From positions 1 through 64,000 of the forward strand of contig JAFRFB010000003.1 of assembly GCA_017434555.1 (NCBI GenBank): DNA of 64,000 nucleotides, read 5' to 3'. The translations under genes and the position numbers were made by a program. The notes below the pieces were generated by a model. That model saw nothing but the letters and a program-made list of their open reading frames with translations. It was not told where the DNA came from and searched no databases. Each line of letters opens with the position of its first letter. The stretch's first letter is position 1. Positions 1 to 7,134 of this stretch are shown here, piece after piece. The stretch comes from Methanobrevibacter sp. Its GTDB lineage: Archaea; Methanobacteriota; Methanobacteria; Methanobacteriales; Methanobacteriaceae.

Positions 1-2
1 AA

Positions 3-158
3 ATCGGAGAGCTGGTAATGGAGCATCTTGAAAAGACGGATCAAATCGCTTATGTCCGTTTTGCTTCTGTGTATCGGCAGTTTGCAGATGTGCAGAACTT
101 TATGCAGGAACTGCAGCGGATCATGGCCAACAATAAGTCGGAAGAGGCGAAGAAGTAA
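3..158 (+). CDS. nrdR: NrdR C-terminal fragment (5' truncated by window edge)
   Basis: The reading frame open from base 3 encodes about 51 residues containing ELVMEHL followed by [13 protein letters not shown] recognise this as the end of the ATP-cone domain of NrdR, the bacterial repressor of ribonucleotide reductase genes. Only the C-terminus is present. Codons such as CGG, CTG, CAG and GCC and a GC content near one half contrast sharply with everything downstream, which is very AT-rich. The gene has no functional link to the viral genes that follow. It is most likely a chimeric-contig end or the flank of an integration or transfer junction. The identity is fairly sure; the biological meaning of its position is not. 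Confidence 0.75.
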   Translation: MGELVMEHLEKTDQIAYVRFASVYRQFADVQNFMQELQRIMANNKSEEAKK

Positions 159-206
159 ATTTGAAACCATTATTAAAGATATTAATGGGCTTGTTTTTGT
201 GAACAC

Positions 207-216
207 ATTTATATAT
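207..216 (+). promoter_or_regulatory. archaeal TATA box of the first small operon
   Basis: CATTTATATATGATGT carries a canonical archaeal TATA element. The same 16 bases recur at 6021-6036 in front of another small-gene operon. Transcription would start about 25 bp downstream, shortly before the GGTGATT ribosome binding site of the gene at 258. Confidence 0.6.
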
Positions 217-257
217 GATGTGGAATAGATAATATAAACAGAGAAAGGTGATTAATT

Positions 258-500
258 ATGAAAACAGATATTAATGAATTCTTAAATGAACAAATTGAAA
301 TGGTTGAAGAACTTTGCGGTGAATTAACCACTATTGAAAAAGAAAACTTAAAAAATGACTTCTTTAGGAAATTTGAAAACATTGCATCTGAACTGCACGT
401 TGATGTGGATTTAATCTTAGATGATTTTGATTTGATGATTCCGATTTATGAGTCTGATTTTGATATGGAGGTTGCTGTTGAGGTTATTGGTGTGAATTAA
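258..500 (+). CDS. small acidic hypothetical protein
   Basis: An 80-residue, strongly acidic protein with no motif I recognise. It is predicted largely helical at the N-terminus (NEFLNEQIEMVEELCGEL) and ends in a run of Asp/Glu and hydrophobic residues. The ATG follows GAAAGGTGATTAATT, a good match to the Methanobacteriales anti-Shine-Dalgarno at about 6 nt spacing, with a TATA box 40-50 bp upstream. It is the first gene of a two-gene unit with 546-842. The layout (TATA, acidic small protein, then a second small protein) is repeated by the genes at 6106 and 6355, so these are probably analogous accessory early genes. Function unknown. Confidence 0.75.
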   Translation: MKTDINEFLNEQIEMVEELCGELTTIEKENLKNDFFRKFENIASELHVDVDLILDDFDLMIPIYESDFDMEVAVEVIGVN

Positions 501-545
501 GAAAATATTCACACTATTATTTTTTTTTATTGGGTGGTTCTTAGT

Positions 546-842
546 ATGTTTGAGTCTGAATTAGAATTAGTTGAGGATTTAATTAAAGGATACGGTGAAA
601 GTATCTCATTAGGTGATTTACGAGATGATTTACTTGAACATGAAAAATATTATACTACTGTGGATGTGGAACCTGAAGTAATTAATATTTATCATGTGAG
701 TACTGGGTATCAGATTGTTAATGAAAACCGTGTACTCGGCGTGGCAGATAATTTTTATGATGTTTGTAGTATTATACGTTCATGGTGCAATCGTAATGGT
801 ATAAGTTTACGAGATATAGTAATTGACGGCGACTGCATATAA
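546..842 (+). CDS. hypothetical small accessory protein
   Basis: A 98-residue protein starting MFESELELVEDL. I chose ATG 546 over the GTG at 534 because GGGTGG (531-536) then lies at a suitable distance. The C-terminal half (GYQIVNENRVLGV, then VCSIIRSWCNRNG, then DIVIDGDC) has the same alternating pattern as the small protein at 6691: a short beta strand, a turn, a helix, then a D-IID ending. The two may be distant relatives. Not recognised as a known family. It ends 40 bp before the first silent adhesin cassette. Confidence 0.65.
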   Translation: MFESELELVEDLIKGYGESISLGDLRDDLLEHEKYYTTVDVEPEVINIYHVSTGYQIVNENRVLGVADNFYDVCSIIRSWCNRNGISLRDIVIDGDCI

Positions 843-882
843 TTTAAACATTTTATAATCCTTATTTTTTTTAGTATATGTA

Positions 883-1203
883 TATTTTTCATGGGAATAT
901 GCAATCCCTTTAAATATTAAAGCTAATTTCAATATTGTCACTAGTATTGTTTCAATTATAATAACTCCAACAGTTACACTCATTGACAACTGGGTTTATA
1001 TAACTGATTTAAATAATCAAAAAATATATTTTATAGAAATTACTGGAGTTGAATCTGATGGTTCAACCATGTTACTTAATAGAGCCACTACTTATGGGGC
1101 TGATAGGTCAATGTATATGTCTACATTTGTTTCTGCAATAGTTCTAGTTAAATATCAGTCAAAAGATGGAATAACCTTATTTAATGAAATTCTTGAAAAA
1201 TAA
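883..1203 (+). CDS. silent adhesin C-terminal cassette A (no start codon)
   Basis: An open frame of 106 codons plus stop begins at the recombination-site-like sequence TTTTCATGGGAATATGC. It reads YFSWEYAIPLNIKANF, aligning with YSWEHTSTLYIHAKYY at the constant/variable junction of the expressed adhesin on the other strand. There is no start codon, promoter or ribosome binding site of its own. It ends TLFNEILEK followed by TAA, directly before cassette B. The rest has no recognisable domain and is shorter than cassettes B and C. I read it as a stored alternative C-terminus that becomes translatable only after inversion places it next to the constant region at 2713-3663. It could instead be a decayed cassette. 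Confidence 0.65.
   Translation, partial: YFSWEYAIPLNIKANFNIVTSIVSIIITPTVTLIDNWVYITDLNNQKIYFIEITGVESDGSTMLLNRATTYGADRSMYMSTFVSAIVLVKYQSKDGITLFNEILEK
886..902 (+). repeat. locus 1 crossover-site copy, cassette A
   Basis: TTTTCATGGGAATATGC matches the 17-bp site TATTCATGGGAACATAC at 1208-1224 at 13 positions, including the contiguous core TTCATGGGAA. It lies exactly at the 5' end of cassette A, in the orientation opposite to the copy in the expressed gene (2696-2712). Confidence 0.6.
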
Positions 1204-1207
1204 ATAA

Positions 1208-1224
1208 TATTCATGGGAACATAC
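1208..1224 (+). repeat. locus 1 crossover site, cassette B (inverted repeat partner of 2696-2712)
   Basis: TATTCATGGGAACATAC is identical over 17 bp to the reverse complement of 2696-2712. Both copies sit at the same codon position of homologous protein sequence (YSWEHT), so inversion between them preserves the reading frame. Confidence 0.8.
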
Positions 1225-2062
1225 AAACCATTTAAATATTCATGTAAATTATGATATCAATTTATTAAGATGTATAGATTTAAATATCATAGATTGTATT
1301 ATTATGAAATTCACTGGTAATGAATTCATTAGTTATAATACAAACCCATTTACGTATACTGGAATAATAACTATTGATTGGGGGGATAACACAATAGAAA
1401 CATATGCTGGTGGAGCATTAACTCACACCTATGCTTCAAATGATAATTATACTATAATAATAACTGGAAATATTAGTGCGATAAATAACGCAACCAGATA
1501 TTCAGATAGTACCCTCACAGCAGGTGTTTTTAGAGTAAATGGATTAAACTATGTGAGCCTACCATCAAGTATTATAAGTATAGGTGACCTTAGTTTTTAC
1601 AATAATACTGATTTAACAGAAATTTATCTATCCAAAAACATCATGACTTTAGGTGGTAATTTGTTTAGGGGTTGTACTAATCTGTCTGAGATTATATTCC
1701 CACCAAATGTTACAGAAATACCAAAGTATTGTTGTTATAACTGTAGTAATTTAATTAGTGTTGTGTTGCCACCTAACTTAATTACTTTTACAGACTATAA
1801 CTGTTTTTCTAATTGTGATCTCCATAGCCTAGATGTTCCTAAAACAGTTACAAACATTAAGTATTCCTATTTTAATAATAATAGTAATTTAACAAATGTT
1901 ATTTTAAATTGGGATACTTCTGAAACAATATTAACCTTAGGTGATTCTAACTGGAACAATAACGTCTGTTCTACAACTATATTTAGCATACCTCCAAATA
2001 CCACCATGTTATATTATAAGAAGGGATATTCTTTAAGCCAATTAATTGAAAGAGAAGTTTAG
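1208..2062 (+). CDS. silent adhesin C-terminal cassette B, BspA-type LRR (no start codon at its true 5' end)
   Basis: From the crossover site the frame reads YSWEHTNHLNIHVNYD and continues without a stop for 284 codons. It aligns with the expressed C-terminus (YSWEHTSTLYIHAKYY). The internal ATG at 1304 is probably not a real start because the cassette is open upstream to the repeat. Content in order: end of an Ig-like strand; a PKD-like stretch (TIDWGDNTIETY, LTHTY); then BspA-type leucine-rich repeats (LTEIYLSKNI, LSEIIFPPNV, LISVVLPPNL, LHSLDVPKTV); then a tail ending IPPNTTMLYYKKGYSLSQLI that matches the end of the expressed protein. LRR_5/BspA repeats are typical of adhesins, so this is likely an alternative receptor-binding tip. 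It faces the expressed gene tail to tail. Confidence 0.8.
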   Translation, partial: YSWEHTNHLNIHVNYDINLLRCIDLNIIDCIIMKFTGNEFISYNTNPFTYTGIITIDWGDNTIETYAGGALTHTYASNDNYTIIITGNISAINNATRYSDSTLTAGVFRVNGLNYVSLPSSIISIGDLSFYNNTDLTEIYLSKNIMTLGGNLFRGCTNLSEIIFPPNVTEIPKYCCYNCSNLISVVLPPNLITFTDYNCFSNCDLHSLDVPKTVTNIKYSYFNNNSNLTNVILNWDTSETILTLGDSNWNNNVCSTTIFSIPPNTTMLYYKKGYSLSQLIEREV

Positions 2063-2082
2063 TTTTTGAAACATCATTTTTT

Positions 2083-3663
2083 TTATGATGATGCTTCAAC
2101 TAACTTACTAGCAGGGTATCCTTTTGCAGTGTATAAATCAGCAGTATTCGGTGGAATAGTAAAAGAGCCAATACTATTACTATTATATGCCCATCGATCA
2201 GAGTATTGCAGGATAGTTGATGAATCAGTCCAATTAAGAATTACATTAGCGTAATTACCCATTAATGCTTTTTCACCAATACTTATGACAGTATTAGGAA
2301 TATTTATACTAGTTACATTTGCACATCCCATGAGAGCATATGTTCCTATACTGGTTATTGCAGGGAAACTAACAGTATTTATAGTACATGCAAGCTGGGT
2401 ATTGTATGAATCATAGAATAATGCATTATTTGTACTACAAGATTTTATACTTTTAATATTCCCGATTATTTCTATGGTATAATTATCACTAGTATTATAT
2501 GTATGACTTATTGAATTGTCCTCATATGTATCTGTATTTCCATCACTCCAATCAATTATAACAACACCAGAGTGCCTTATTTTATTGTTTAATATTAATT
2601 TATTTCCTGTGAATTCTATTATGAAACTGATAATATTAACGGATAAATTACTACTAACAAAATCATAGTATTTTGCGTGAATATATAAAGTAGACGTATG
2701 TTCCCATGAATAAGATACGTTGCATGTACCATTACTATCTGTGGTTGCTGTTCCGATGATATTATTGTCGTCGTCGATGAAGTCTATGTTTTTACCGGTG
2801 ATTGGGTTGTCGTTTTCATCGGTGAGTGTTGCTGTGAATGTTACTAGTTCGTTAACGTTGGCTGTGTTTTTATCACTGGTTAATGTGAGGTTTATTGGGT
2901 TTACGGTTAAGTTAACTGTGTTGCTGGTACAGGTTTGGTAGTCGTCGGTTCCTTCGAATACTGCAGTTAATACTTGACTTCCACTGGTGGTTGGTATGTG
3001 GTTGTAAGTGTATGCTCCGTTACTATCTGTGTATATGGTTGTTATTAGTTGGTTGCCGTTGTAGATTTTTACTGGTGCATTTTTCAAGTAACCTTCCAAG
3101 TCAATATTAGCTACTGTTTCATCATCTTTATCAGCTTCTAATACTCCACTTAGGGTGCATGTGTCTCCTACGTAGCATGTATTTTGTGTGCTTGTTAGGT
3201 TTATATGTGTGTATACGTCTATTCCTCCGACACTTGCTTCAATATCTAATACTTTGTTTATTAATGTTGTTAGTCCTTCATTTGCTGATGCTGTTACTCC
3301 TTTGGTTTCTAAGTTAGTTGTTAATAATTGTCCGGCAGTGTAAATGTTTTGTGCATGACTGTTATTATTGATGTTTAATGTTATTGTGTTACTTCTATGT
3401 TGTGTTTCGTTTTGTTCTTCTGTTTGTATTAGTAGGTTTATTGTTCCGGTGGTTTGTGGGTAGTATTTGTATATTAGTATGCCGTTTGTGATGTTATCGG
3501 TTAGGTCTTCTATTAGTGTTAATGTTTCATTAGTTATACTGTATAGTTTGTATTCTGTGTAGGTATTGGTGAGTTCTGAGACATCACAGATTAGTGTTAC
3601 TGCGTGTCCTAGTTTTAAAGTTGATATATCATTGTTTAAGGTTATGTCGGTTAGTATTGTCAT
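2083..3663 (-). CDS. expressed adhesin, locus 1 (Ig-like domains with PKD/LRR tip)
   Basis: A 526-residue protein without signal peptide, which suits a virion fibre rather than a host surface protein. The N-terminal part (KLGHAVTLICDVSELTNTY, then YKYYPQTTG, then NNNSHAQNIY) is clearly homologous to the adhesin at 47567. Next come two Ig-like beta-sandwich repeats around residues 150-250 and 255-330. From about residue 317 the variable cassette C carries a PKD-like region (VIIDWSDGNTDTY) and BspA-type LRRs (VTSINIPNTVISIGEKAL). The ATG follows AAAGGAGAAC. It is transcribed against nearly all neighbours and diverges from the HNH operon across the operator-paired region 3664-4209. The 17-bp site at 2696-2712 separates constant from variable parts. 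Confidence 0.85.
   Translation of the reverse strand: MTILTDITLNNDISTLKLGHAVTLICDVSELTNTYTEYKLYSITNETLTLIEDLTDNITNGILIYKYYPQTTGTINLLIQTEEQNETQHRSNTITLNINNNSHAQNIYTAGQLLTTNLETKGVTASANEGLTTLINKVLDIEASVGGIDVYTHINLTSTQNTCYVGDTCTLSGVLEADKDDETVANIDLEGYLKNAPVKIYNGNQLITTIYTDSNGAYTYNHIPTTSGSQVLTAVFEGTDDYQTCTSNTVNLTVNPINLTLTSDKNTANVNELVTFTATLTDENDNPITGKNIDFIDDDNNIIGTATTDSNGTCNVSYSWEHTSTLYIHAKYYDFVSSNLSVNIISFIIEFTGNKLILNNKIRHSGVVIIDWSDGNTDTYEDNSISHTYNTSDNYTIEIIGNIKSIKSCSTNNALFYDSYNTQLACTINTVSFPAITSIGTYALMGCANVTSINIPNTVISIGEKALMGNYANVILNWTDSSTILQYSDRWAYNSNSIGSFTIPPNTADLYTAKGYPASKLVEASS
2696..2712 (-). repeat. locus 1 crossover site inside the expressed adhesin
   Basis: Read on the minus strand this is TATTCATGGGAACATAC, identical to 1208-1224 on the plus strand. 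It encodes YSWEHT at the end of an Ig-like domain, at about residue 317 of the adhesin. Upstream flank on the coding strand: CAACGTATCTTA, a 12-mer also present at the start of the silent cassette of locus 2. Confidence 0.8.
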
Positions 3664-3699
3664 ATTTTTTGTTCTCCTTTTGTAGGGGGTTATTTTTGT

Positions 3700-3718
3700 G
3701 AGTATTTAATAAATACTT
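3700..3718. promoter_or_regulatory. operator palindrome 1 (RAGTATTnnnnnAATACTY)
   Basis: GAGTATT-TAATA-AATACTT is an almost perfect 19-bp inverted repeat. Its partner 3841-3859 lies exactly 141 bp away, as in the second copy of the element near 11.2 kb. Confidence 0.65.
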
Positions 3719-3840
3719 GTTGTTTTATCTATAGTTTTGGTATGATACTTGACAGTAAAGTTTATATATTATTTGTTTATGGGTAAGAGTCAATATTGAT
3801 AATATCCTATTGTTAATAGTAAAACAACTGGATATTATGT

Positions 3841-3859
3841 GAGTATTTATTAAATACTC
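3841..3859. promoter_or_regulatory. operator palindrome 2 (RAGTATTnnnnnAATACTY)
   Basis: GAGTATT-TATTA-AATACTC is a perfect inverted repeat with 9-bp arms around one central base. It is preceded by GGATATTATGT, matching the flank GGGATTATGT of palindrome 4 (11295-11313). Confidence 0.7.
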
Positions 3860-4209
3860 ATATTTTAGTGGAGTTTCGTTTTTTGTAGTGTATTGTTTTT
3901 CTTTTTATTATTATTTTTTTAACTTTTTAACCATAAAATTTATATAGTAGTTTAGTATATATTATAATTGTAGGATGAAAAAAAATAAATTGGTTGAATT
4001 GAAAAATTAAAAACAAATCTTTTAAGTTCAAAAATATAAAATTTAATAATTCTTTCTCCAAATAATCAAAGGATTAAAATTATTTTTTCAATTTAAATAA
4101 CCATTTTATTTAACCTTCCTACAAGAAAAAGATAAAACCCAAAAAGAAGGAGTGTGAAGACAATAAAACACAATAAACTTTTAAAAATAATAGGAGAATG
4201 TGATGCGCT

Positions 4210-4575
4210 ATGAGTTACATTGCACAAATAGAAAACAATATTCATGGAGGCAAATACAATTGGAGATTCCAATCAGTAGCTCAAGAATTACTGCAAGCTG
4301 AAGGTAAATGTCAAGTCTGTGGATCCAAGCAGGATTTGGAAGTGCATCATATAGTGCACGGTAAAGTATACGATAAAAGCTACACTAATCCCTCAAATAT
4401 TATAGTATTATGTAGGGATTGTCATACACGATATCACAGGGCATATGATACAGTGAATGCTAAAACTTTCATTGAGTTTGTTAAACGTAGAAATCATAGT
4501 ACATTACAAAGTAAAGTGAATAAACTAACACATGAGAATAAATTATTACAAAAAAGAGTAGACTTAAGGATGTGA
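4210..4575 (+). CDS. HNH endonuclease
   Basis: A 121-residue protein with an HNH zinc-finger nuclease domain. CQVCGSKQDLEVHHIVHG supplies the first CxxC pair and the HH of the active site, then NPSNIIVLCRDCHTRYH supplies the Asn, the second CxxC and the final His. The metal-dependent nuclease presumably nicks or cuts DNA; phage HNH enzymes near packaging genes can assist terminase. The start ATG lies after AGGAGAATGTGATGCGCT. It is followed by an overlapping coiled-coil gene, and a second HNH gene (5195) ends the same operon. The two HNH proteins share N-terminal pattern GKY/GRY-x-[WY]-x-FQ but differ widely elsewhere. Confidence 0.88.
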   Translation: MSYIAQIENNIHGGKYNWRFQSVAQELLQAEGKCQVCGSKQDLEVHHIVHGKVYDKSYTNPSNIIVLCRDCHTRYHRAYDTVNAKTFIEFVKRRNHSTLQSKVNKLTHENKLLQKRVDLRM

Positions 4576-4580
4576 AACGA

Positions 4581-4916
4581 ATGACTATTACTGATTTAAT
4601 GGAGAAAGAAATAGAAACTAAAAAGAAGTTAACCAGTGAATTACAGGGTAAATTAGATGAATTAACCGAATTAGAATTGAATATTGCATGTGAGAAAAAT
4701 AAGATTTTGAATGATCCTTTGATTGGTGAGAAAATTGAGGGTCGTGTAACTGATAAATCCAAGGATGCATTTGTTGCTAAAAGTTTAGAAAAAGAAAACA
4801 ATAAAAAAACTTGGTTGCAGAATGATATAAGTAAAATTAAGCAGGATATTGGTTTGTGTGATGATACTATTCGTTTGTATAAATATGTTATTCGTGAGAA
4901 GGAGTTGGGTGTATGA
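4581..4916 (+). CDS. coiled-coil hypothetical protein
   Basis: A 111-residue charged protein predicted to form two long helices (heptad-like KLTSELQGKLDELTELELNI, then DISKIKQDIGLCDDTIRLYK). ATG 4581 is preferred over GTG 4572 because AAGGATGTG (4567-4575) serves as ribosome binding site. The end, IKQDIGLCDDTIRL, resembles LKRELNLCDDKIKL in the protein at 56170, so the two are probably paralogues in separate operons. It lies between the HNH gene and 4913, with a 4-nt ATGA-type overlap to the latter. Role unknown. Confidence 0.7.
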   Translation: MTITDLMEKEIETKKKLTSELQGKLDELTELELNIACEKNKILNDPLIGEKIEGRVTDKSKDAFVAKSLEKENNKKTWLQNDISKIKQDIGLCDDTIRLYKYVIREKELGV

Positions 4917-5185
4917 TTGATTGGATTCATGTTTGCTGTAATACTATTGAAAATATTAGTATTAGTTTGTATGTTAATAATAATAAGAAATCTTATCAGC
5001 GAATAAGTATGCTTAATGAGGATACAGGTGAAAGGATTCAAAAGGATATTATTGCACCTGTTGATTTCCACACAGTAATCTCCACAATATTATATAGTAC
5101 AAGTTTGGATGAGGTTATTACTGGTTTTAATGATACATGGGCAAGTAATGTTCTAGAGGAAATGATAAATAATATTAAAAATTAA
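4913..5185 (+). CDS. hypothetical protein of the HNH operon
   Basis: A 90-residue protein beginning MIDWIHVCCNTIENIS, overlapping the upstream gene by 4 nt (ATGA), which implies translational coupling. It has an N-terminal beta-rich half and a helical C-terminal half (TVISTILYSTSLDEVI, VLEEMINNIK). No family recognised. Position between two HNH nuclease genes in one operon is the only functional hint. Confidence 0.68.
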   Translation: MIDWIHVCCNTIENISISLYVNNNKKSYQRISMLNEDTGERIQKDIIAPVDFHTVISTILYSTSLDEVITGFNDTWASNVLEEMINNIKN

Positions 5186-5194
5186 TGGGGAAAA

Positions 5195-5755
5195 TTGAGT
5201 AGACAAATACATAAAGGACGATACATCTACGAGTTCCAACACCTCGTACCCAGATTATTACGGGAGAATAAGGAATGTTTTATATGTGGGTCATCTGAGC
5301 ATTTGGGTCCGCATCATTTGAAAAAGGTTAAACCCAGTAAAGAGTTATATGCTAACGAGGATAATATTGTGATTATTTGCAAAACATGTCATAATCGGTA
5401 TCATAATCAGTATAAACGGGTTAATCCTAAAACATTCCTTTTATTTGCTCGTAAAATGTGGAATAAACAAGGAGATTCTTTGAAAAGGGAACGTAATATG
5501 TATCGTAATAAGTATAAGAAATGTAATAAAATTGTAGTGGAGGATAAAATGAATGCATTAATGATGAAACAGATTAGGGGTTTGCCAGTTATTGAATCTT
5601 ATAGTGATTTTGTTGATGCTTATAATGATCATTTGGTTAGTGTTGCTAGTATTATTCAGGTGATTGGTGATGCTAGGTATAGGCGTTATCGTAAAGAAGC
5701 TTTGGGTAAAGGTGATATTCAGCAGAGACCTTATGGTTTAAGATTCGGACACTAA
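5195..5755 (+). CDS. HNH endonuclease, second copy
   Basis: A 186-residue protein with TTG start after GGGGAAAA. The HNH core is CFICGSSEHLGPHHLKK, then NEDNIVIICKTCHNRYHNQY, giving two CxxC zinc-binding pairs and the His-His and Asn-His catalytic elements. The C-terminal extension (about residues 95-186) is basic in the middle (KRERNMYRNKYKKC) and absent from the first HNH protein at 4210. The genes flank two small unknown genes. Such nucleases can be homing enzymes, packaging helpers or restriction-type enzymes; the sequence does not decide between these. Confidence 0.87.
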   Translation: MSRQIHKGRYIYEFQHLVPRLLRENKECFICGSSEHLGPHHLKKVKPSKELYANEDNIVIICKTCHNRYHNQYKRVNPKTFLLFARKMWNKQGDSLKRERNMYRNKYKKCNKIVVEDKMNALMMKQIRGLPVIESYSDFVDAYNDHLVSVASIIQVIGDARYRRYRKEALGKGDIQQRPYGLRFGH

Positions 5756-6105
5756 ATTATTATGTTTTTTTTGCCGATGATACATTTTACTAAAAAAAAT
5801 AGTGTTTTTTTTTTAGTTTTTTTTTATTATTTTATTGGATTAATGATAGCTTTTAAAATATAATATGATTGATTTATAAATTTAAATAAAAACGATTTTC
5901 AGAAAAACATATGTCTTAATAAATTCCGATTAAAATATTCAAGCTTATAATCCTGAAATAATAAAAAATTGAACTCTTTAGGGTGTGTGGAGGCTTATTT
6001 TTTTCTTTTTTCATGGTCTGCATTTATATATGATGTCGACCAATATAATAATAGATGAATACAAATGTATTCATATTAACCCAAAAAGAAAAGGAGACAA
6101 TTAAA
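5756..6105 (+). promoter_or_regulatory. AT-rich intergenic region with promoter and leader of the 6.1 kb operon
   Basis: 350 bp. It begins with T-rich tracts that could end the HNH operon, then shows nothing recognisable until the promoter. TATA box TTTATATATG is at 6023-6032, an 18-bp palindrome at 6056-6073 (TGAATACA-AA-TGTATTCA) and the leader AACCCAAAAAGAAAAGGAG at 6078-6096. Confidence 0.6.
6056..6073. promoter_or_regulatory. operator-like palindrome downstream of TATA box
   Basis: TGAATACA-AA-TGTATTCA starts 33 bp after the start of the TATA box, i.e. at or just after the expected transcription start. An almost identical palindrome has the same 33-bp offset at 6938-6955. Confidence 0.65.
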
Positions 6106-6306
6106 ATGAACTTAAAAGAATTCGCAAACGAAATAAGAAACTCAACTGAATTAATCGTAACTGAATATGATAACATAATCAAAGTAGAAGCATTAGAATT
6201 AGAATTAAACCACGAATTAGAAGAAGTACTCGCAAATGTTCAATTCATGGATAATCTCAAATTAGAAAAACTTGACGTATTATCCGCAGTAATAAGTGAA
6301 GTATGA
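6106..6306 (+). CDS. small acidic hypothetical protein
   Basis: A 66-residue acidic, helical protein (MNLKEFANEIRNSTELI). The upstream in-frame ATG at 6055 lies inside the palindrome and before the AAAAGGAGAC ribosome binding site, so ATG 6106 is chosen. It is the first gene of an operon that parallels 258-842: an acidic helical protein followed by one or two small mixed alpha/beta proteins. Codon use in this short gene is rich in AAC, ATC and CTC, unlike the T-rich codons of the following two genes. No known family. Confidence 0.7.
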   Translation: MNLKEFANEIRNSTELIVTEYDNIIKVEALELELNHELEEVLANVQFMDNLKLEKLDVLSAVISEV

Positions 6307-6354
6307 ATAATCTTCTACATTTTATTTTTTTTTATATTAGGGTGTGTGATTTGT

Positions 6355-6660
6355 ATGATTGATTGGGAAACTGAAGAAAAAATATTAAACCTTAGAAATG
6401 AAATCAGCCGTGAATTAAAATTATCTGCAATGAGTTATACTGACTTTAATCGTTTTATTGTAATTGAAGATGGTGATGGTTTGGAGGAGTTAGTTCAGGT
6501 GAAAGAGGTTACTTTTGAGGCTGAACCTAATACACGGGTTGGTGCTGTTGAGAGGATTATACATGATTTCACTGAGAGGTTGGGTTGGGAGTATGTTAGT
6601 ACTTTCAAGCAGTCTTGGGTTGATTCTTGTATTTTGTATCATATTTATTTTAAATTTTAA
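6355..6660 (+). CDS. hypothetical protein
   Basis: A 101-residue protein starting MIDWETEEKILNLRNEIS; ATG 6355 is preferred to GTG 6346 because AGGGTGTG precedes it. It has an acidic N-terminal helix, a central VIEDGDGLEEL turn, and an aromatic C-terminus (WEYVSTFKQSW, LYHIYFKF). Same operon as 6106 and 6691. Function not recognised. Confidence 0.65.
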   Translation: MIDWETEEKILNLRNEISRELKLSAMSYTDFNRFIVIEDGDGLEELVQVKEVTFEAEPNTRVGAVERIIHDFTERLGWEYVSTFKQSWVDSCILYHIYFKF

Positions 6661-6690
6661 CTTTCCTTTTTTTTGGTGGTGGTTATGGTT

Positions 6691-6855
6691 ATGTTTTCTT
6701 GTAAGCAGTGTTATTTTAATGTGGTTGATGATGCTTGGTGGACTGTTGATGAGTATGGTGTTTGTTGGGGTATTGGTTTGACTCCTGAGGAGTCTATAAG
6801 TGAGGCGGAGTTTTTAGGTTTGGATTGTAGTGATGTTTTTATTGATTATTCTTAA
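6691..6855 (+). CDS. small hypothetical protein
   Basis: A 54-residue protein beginning MFSCKQCYFNVVDDAWW. GGTGGTGG at 6675-6682 places the ribosome binding site before ATG 6691 rather than the upstream GTG or ATG codons. The CxxC and the pattern WTVDEYGVCWGIG, EESISEAEFLGLD, DVFIDYS suggest a compact strand-strand-helix fold. It is reminiscent of the C-terminal half of the protein at 546-842. Third gene of its operon. Function unknown. Confidence 0.6.
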   Translation: MFSCKQCYFNVVDDAWWTVDEYGVCWGIGLTPEESISEAEFLGLDCSDVFIDYS

Positions 6856-6904
6856 ATTCTTTTTTTCTTTTTATTAGTGTTTTTTTATTTTTTATACCAT
6901 AAAG

Positions 6905-6913
6905 TTTATATAG
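6905..6913 (+). promoter_or_regulatory. TATA box of the 6.99 kb operon
   Basis: TTTATATAG within CCATAAAGTTTATATAGTAG. Very similar sequences stand at 3931-3950 and 56056-56075. The palindrome at 6938 begins 33 bp downstream. Confidence 0.65.
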
Positions 6914-6937
6914 TAGTAAAACTAATATAAGTATAGA

Positions 6938-6955
6938 TGAATACAATTGTATTCA
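6938..6955. promoter_or_regulatory. operator-like palindrome downstream of TATA box
   Basis: TGAATACAATTGTATTCA is a perfect 18-bp inverted repeat. It differs from 6056-6073 by one central base and keeps the same distance to its TATA box, and it is followed by AAACCCAAAAAAAATAAGAGGAG, the shared leader. The two operons probably share one DNA-binding regulator. Confidence 0.68.
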
Positions 6956-6991
6956 ACTAAACCCAAAAAAAATAAGAGGAGACAAGAAAAA

Positions 6992-7132
6992 ATGAACACA
7001 AAAAATTTAACTACAAACGAATGCGGAAACTGCGGACACCACGACGGATGCATCTGTATAAACATCCAAAGCCCAAACTACGGCAACGATGAAATAATCG
7101 TCGACTGCGAATACTTTGAGGGAGGCTACTAA
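6992..7132 (+). CDS. Cys-rich miniprotein
   Basis: A 46-residue protein with five Cys (NECGNCGHHDGCICIN and VDCEYF). The spacing suggests a small zinc-binding or disulphide-stabilised fold. ATG 6992 follows AGAGGAGACAAG; the upstream in-frame ATG at 6947 lies in the operator palindrome and is unlikely. Codons are unusually C-rich (GGA AAC TGC GGA CAC CAC). It is followed after 2 nt by the gene at 7135. Two other Cys-rich miniproteins occur at 7614 and 44290. Function unknown. Confidence 0.65.
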   Translation: MNTKNLTTNECGNCGHHDGCICINIQSPNYGNDEIIVDCEYFEGGY

Positions 7133-7134
7133 AT

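Larger units (their letters stand above)
3664..4209. promoter_or_regulatory. divergent control region between adhesin 1 and the HNH operon
   Basis: 546 bp without a gene. It holds the paired 19-bp palindromes at 3700-3718 and 3841-3859, a plus-strand TATA box between them (TTTATATATT, 3761-3770), a second TATA box at 3939-3947 (TTTATATAG), and the leader motif AACCCAAAAAGAAGGAG at 4136-4152. The part from 3700 to 3859 is duplicated at 11154-11313. Confidence 0.65.

Noticed and set aside
807-989. Minus-strand 60-residue open frame
   Set aside because: It overlaps the end of gene 546-842 and cassette A, has no ribosome binding site, and the plus strand shows homology-supported coding.
1304-2062. 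Independent LRR gene starting at ATG 1304
   Set aside because: The frame is open and homologous to the expressed adhesin back to the repeat at 1208; no ribosome binding site precedes 1304.
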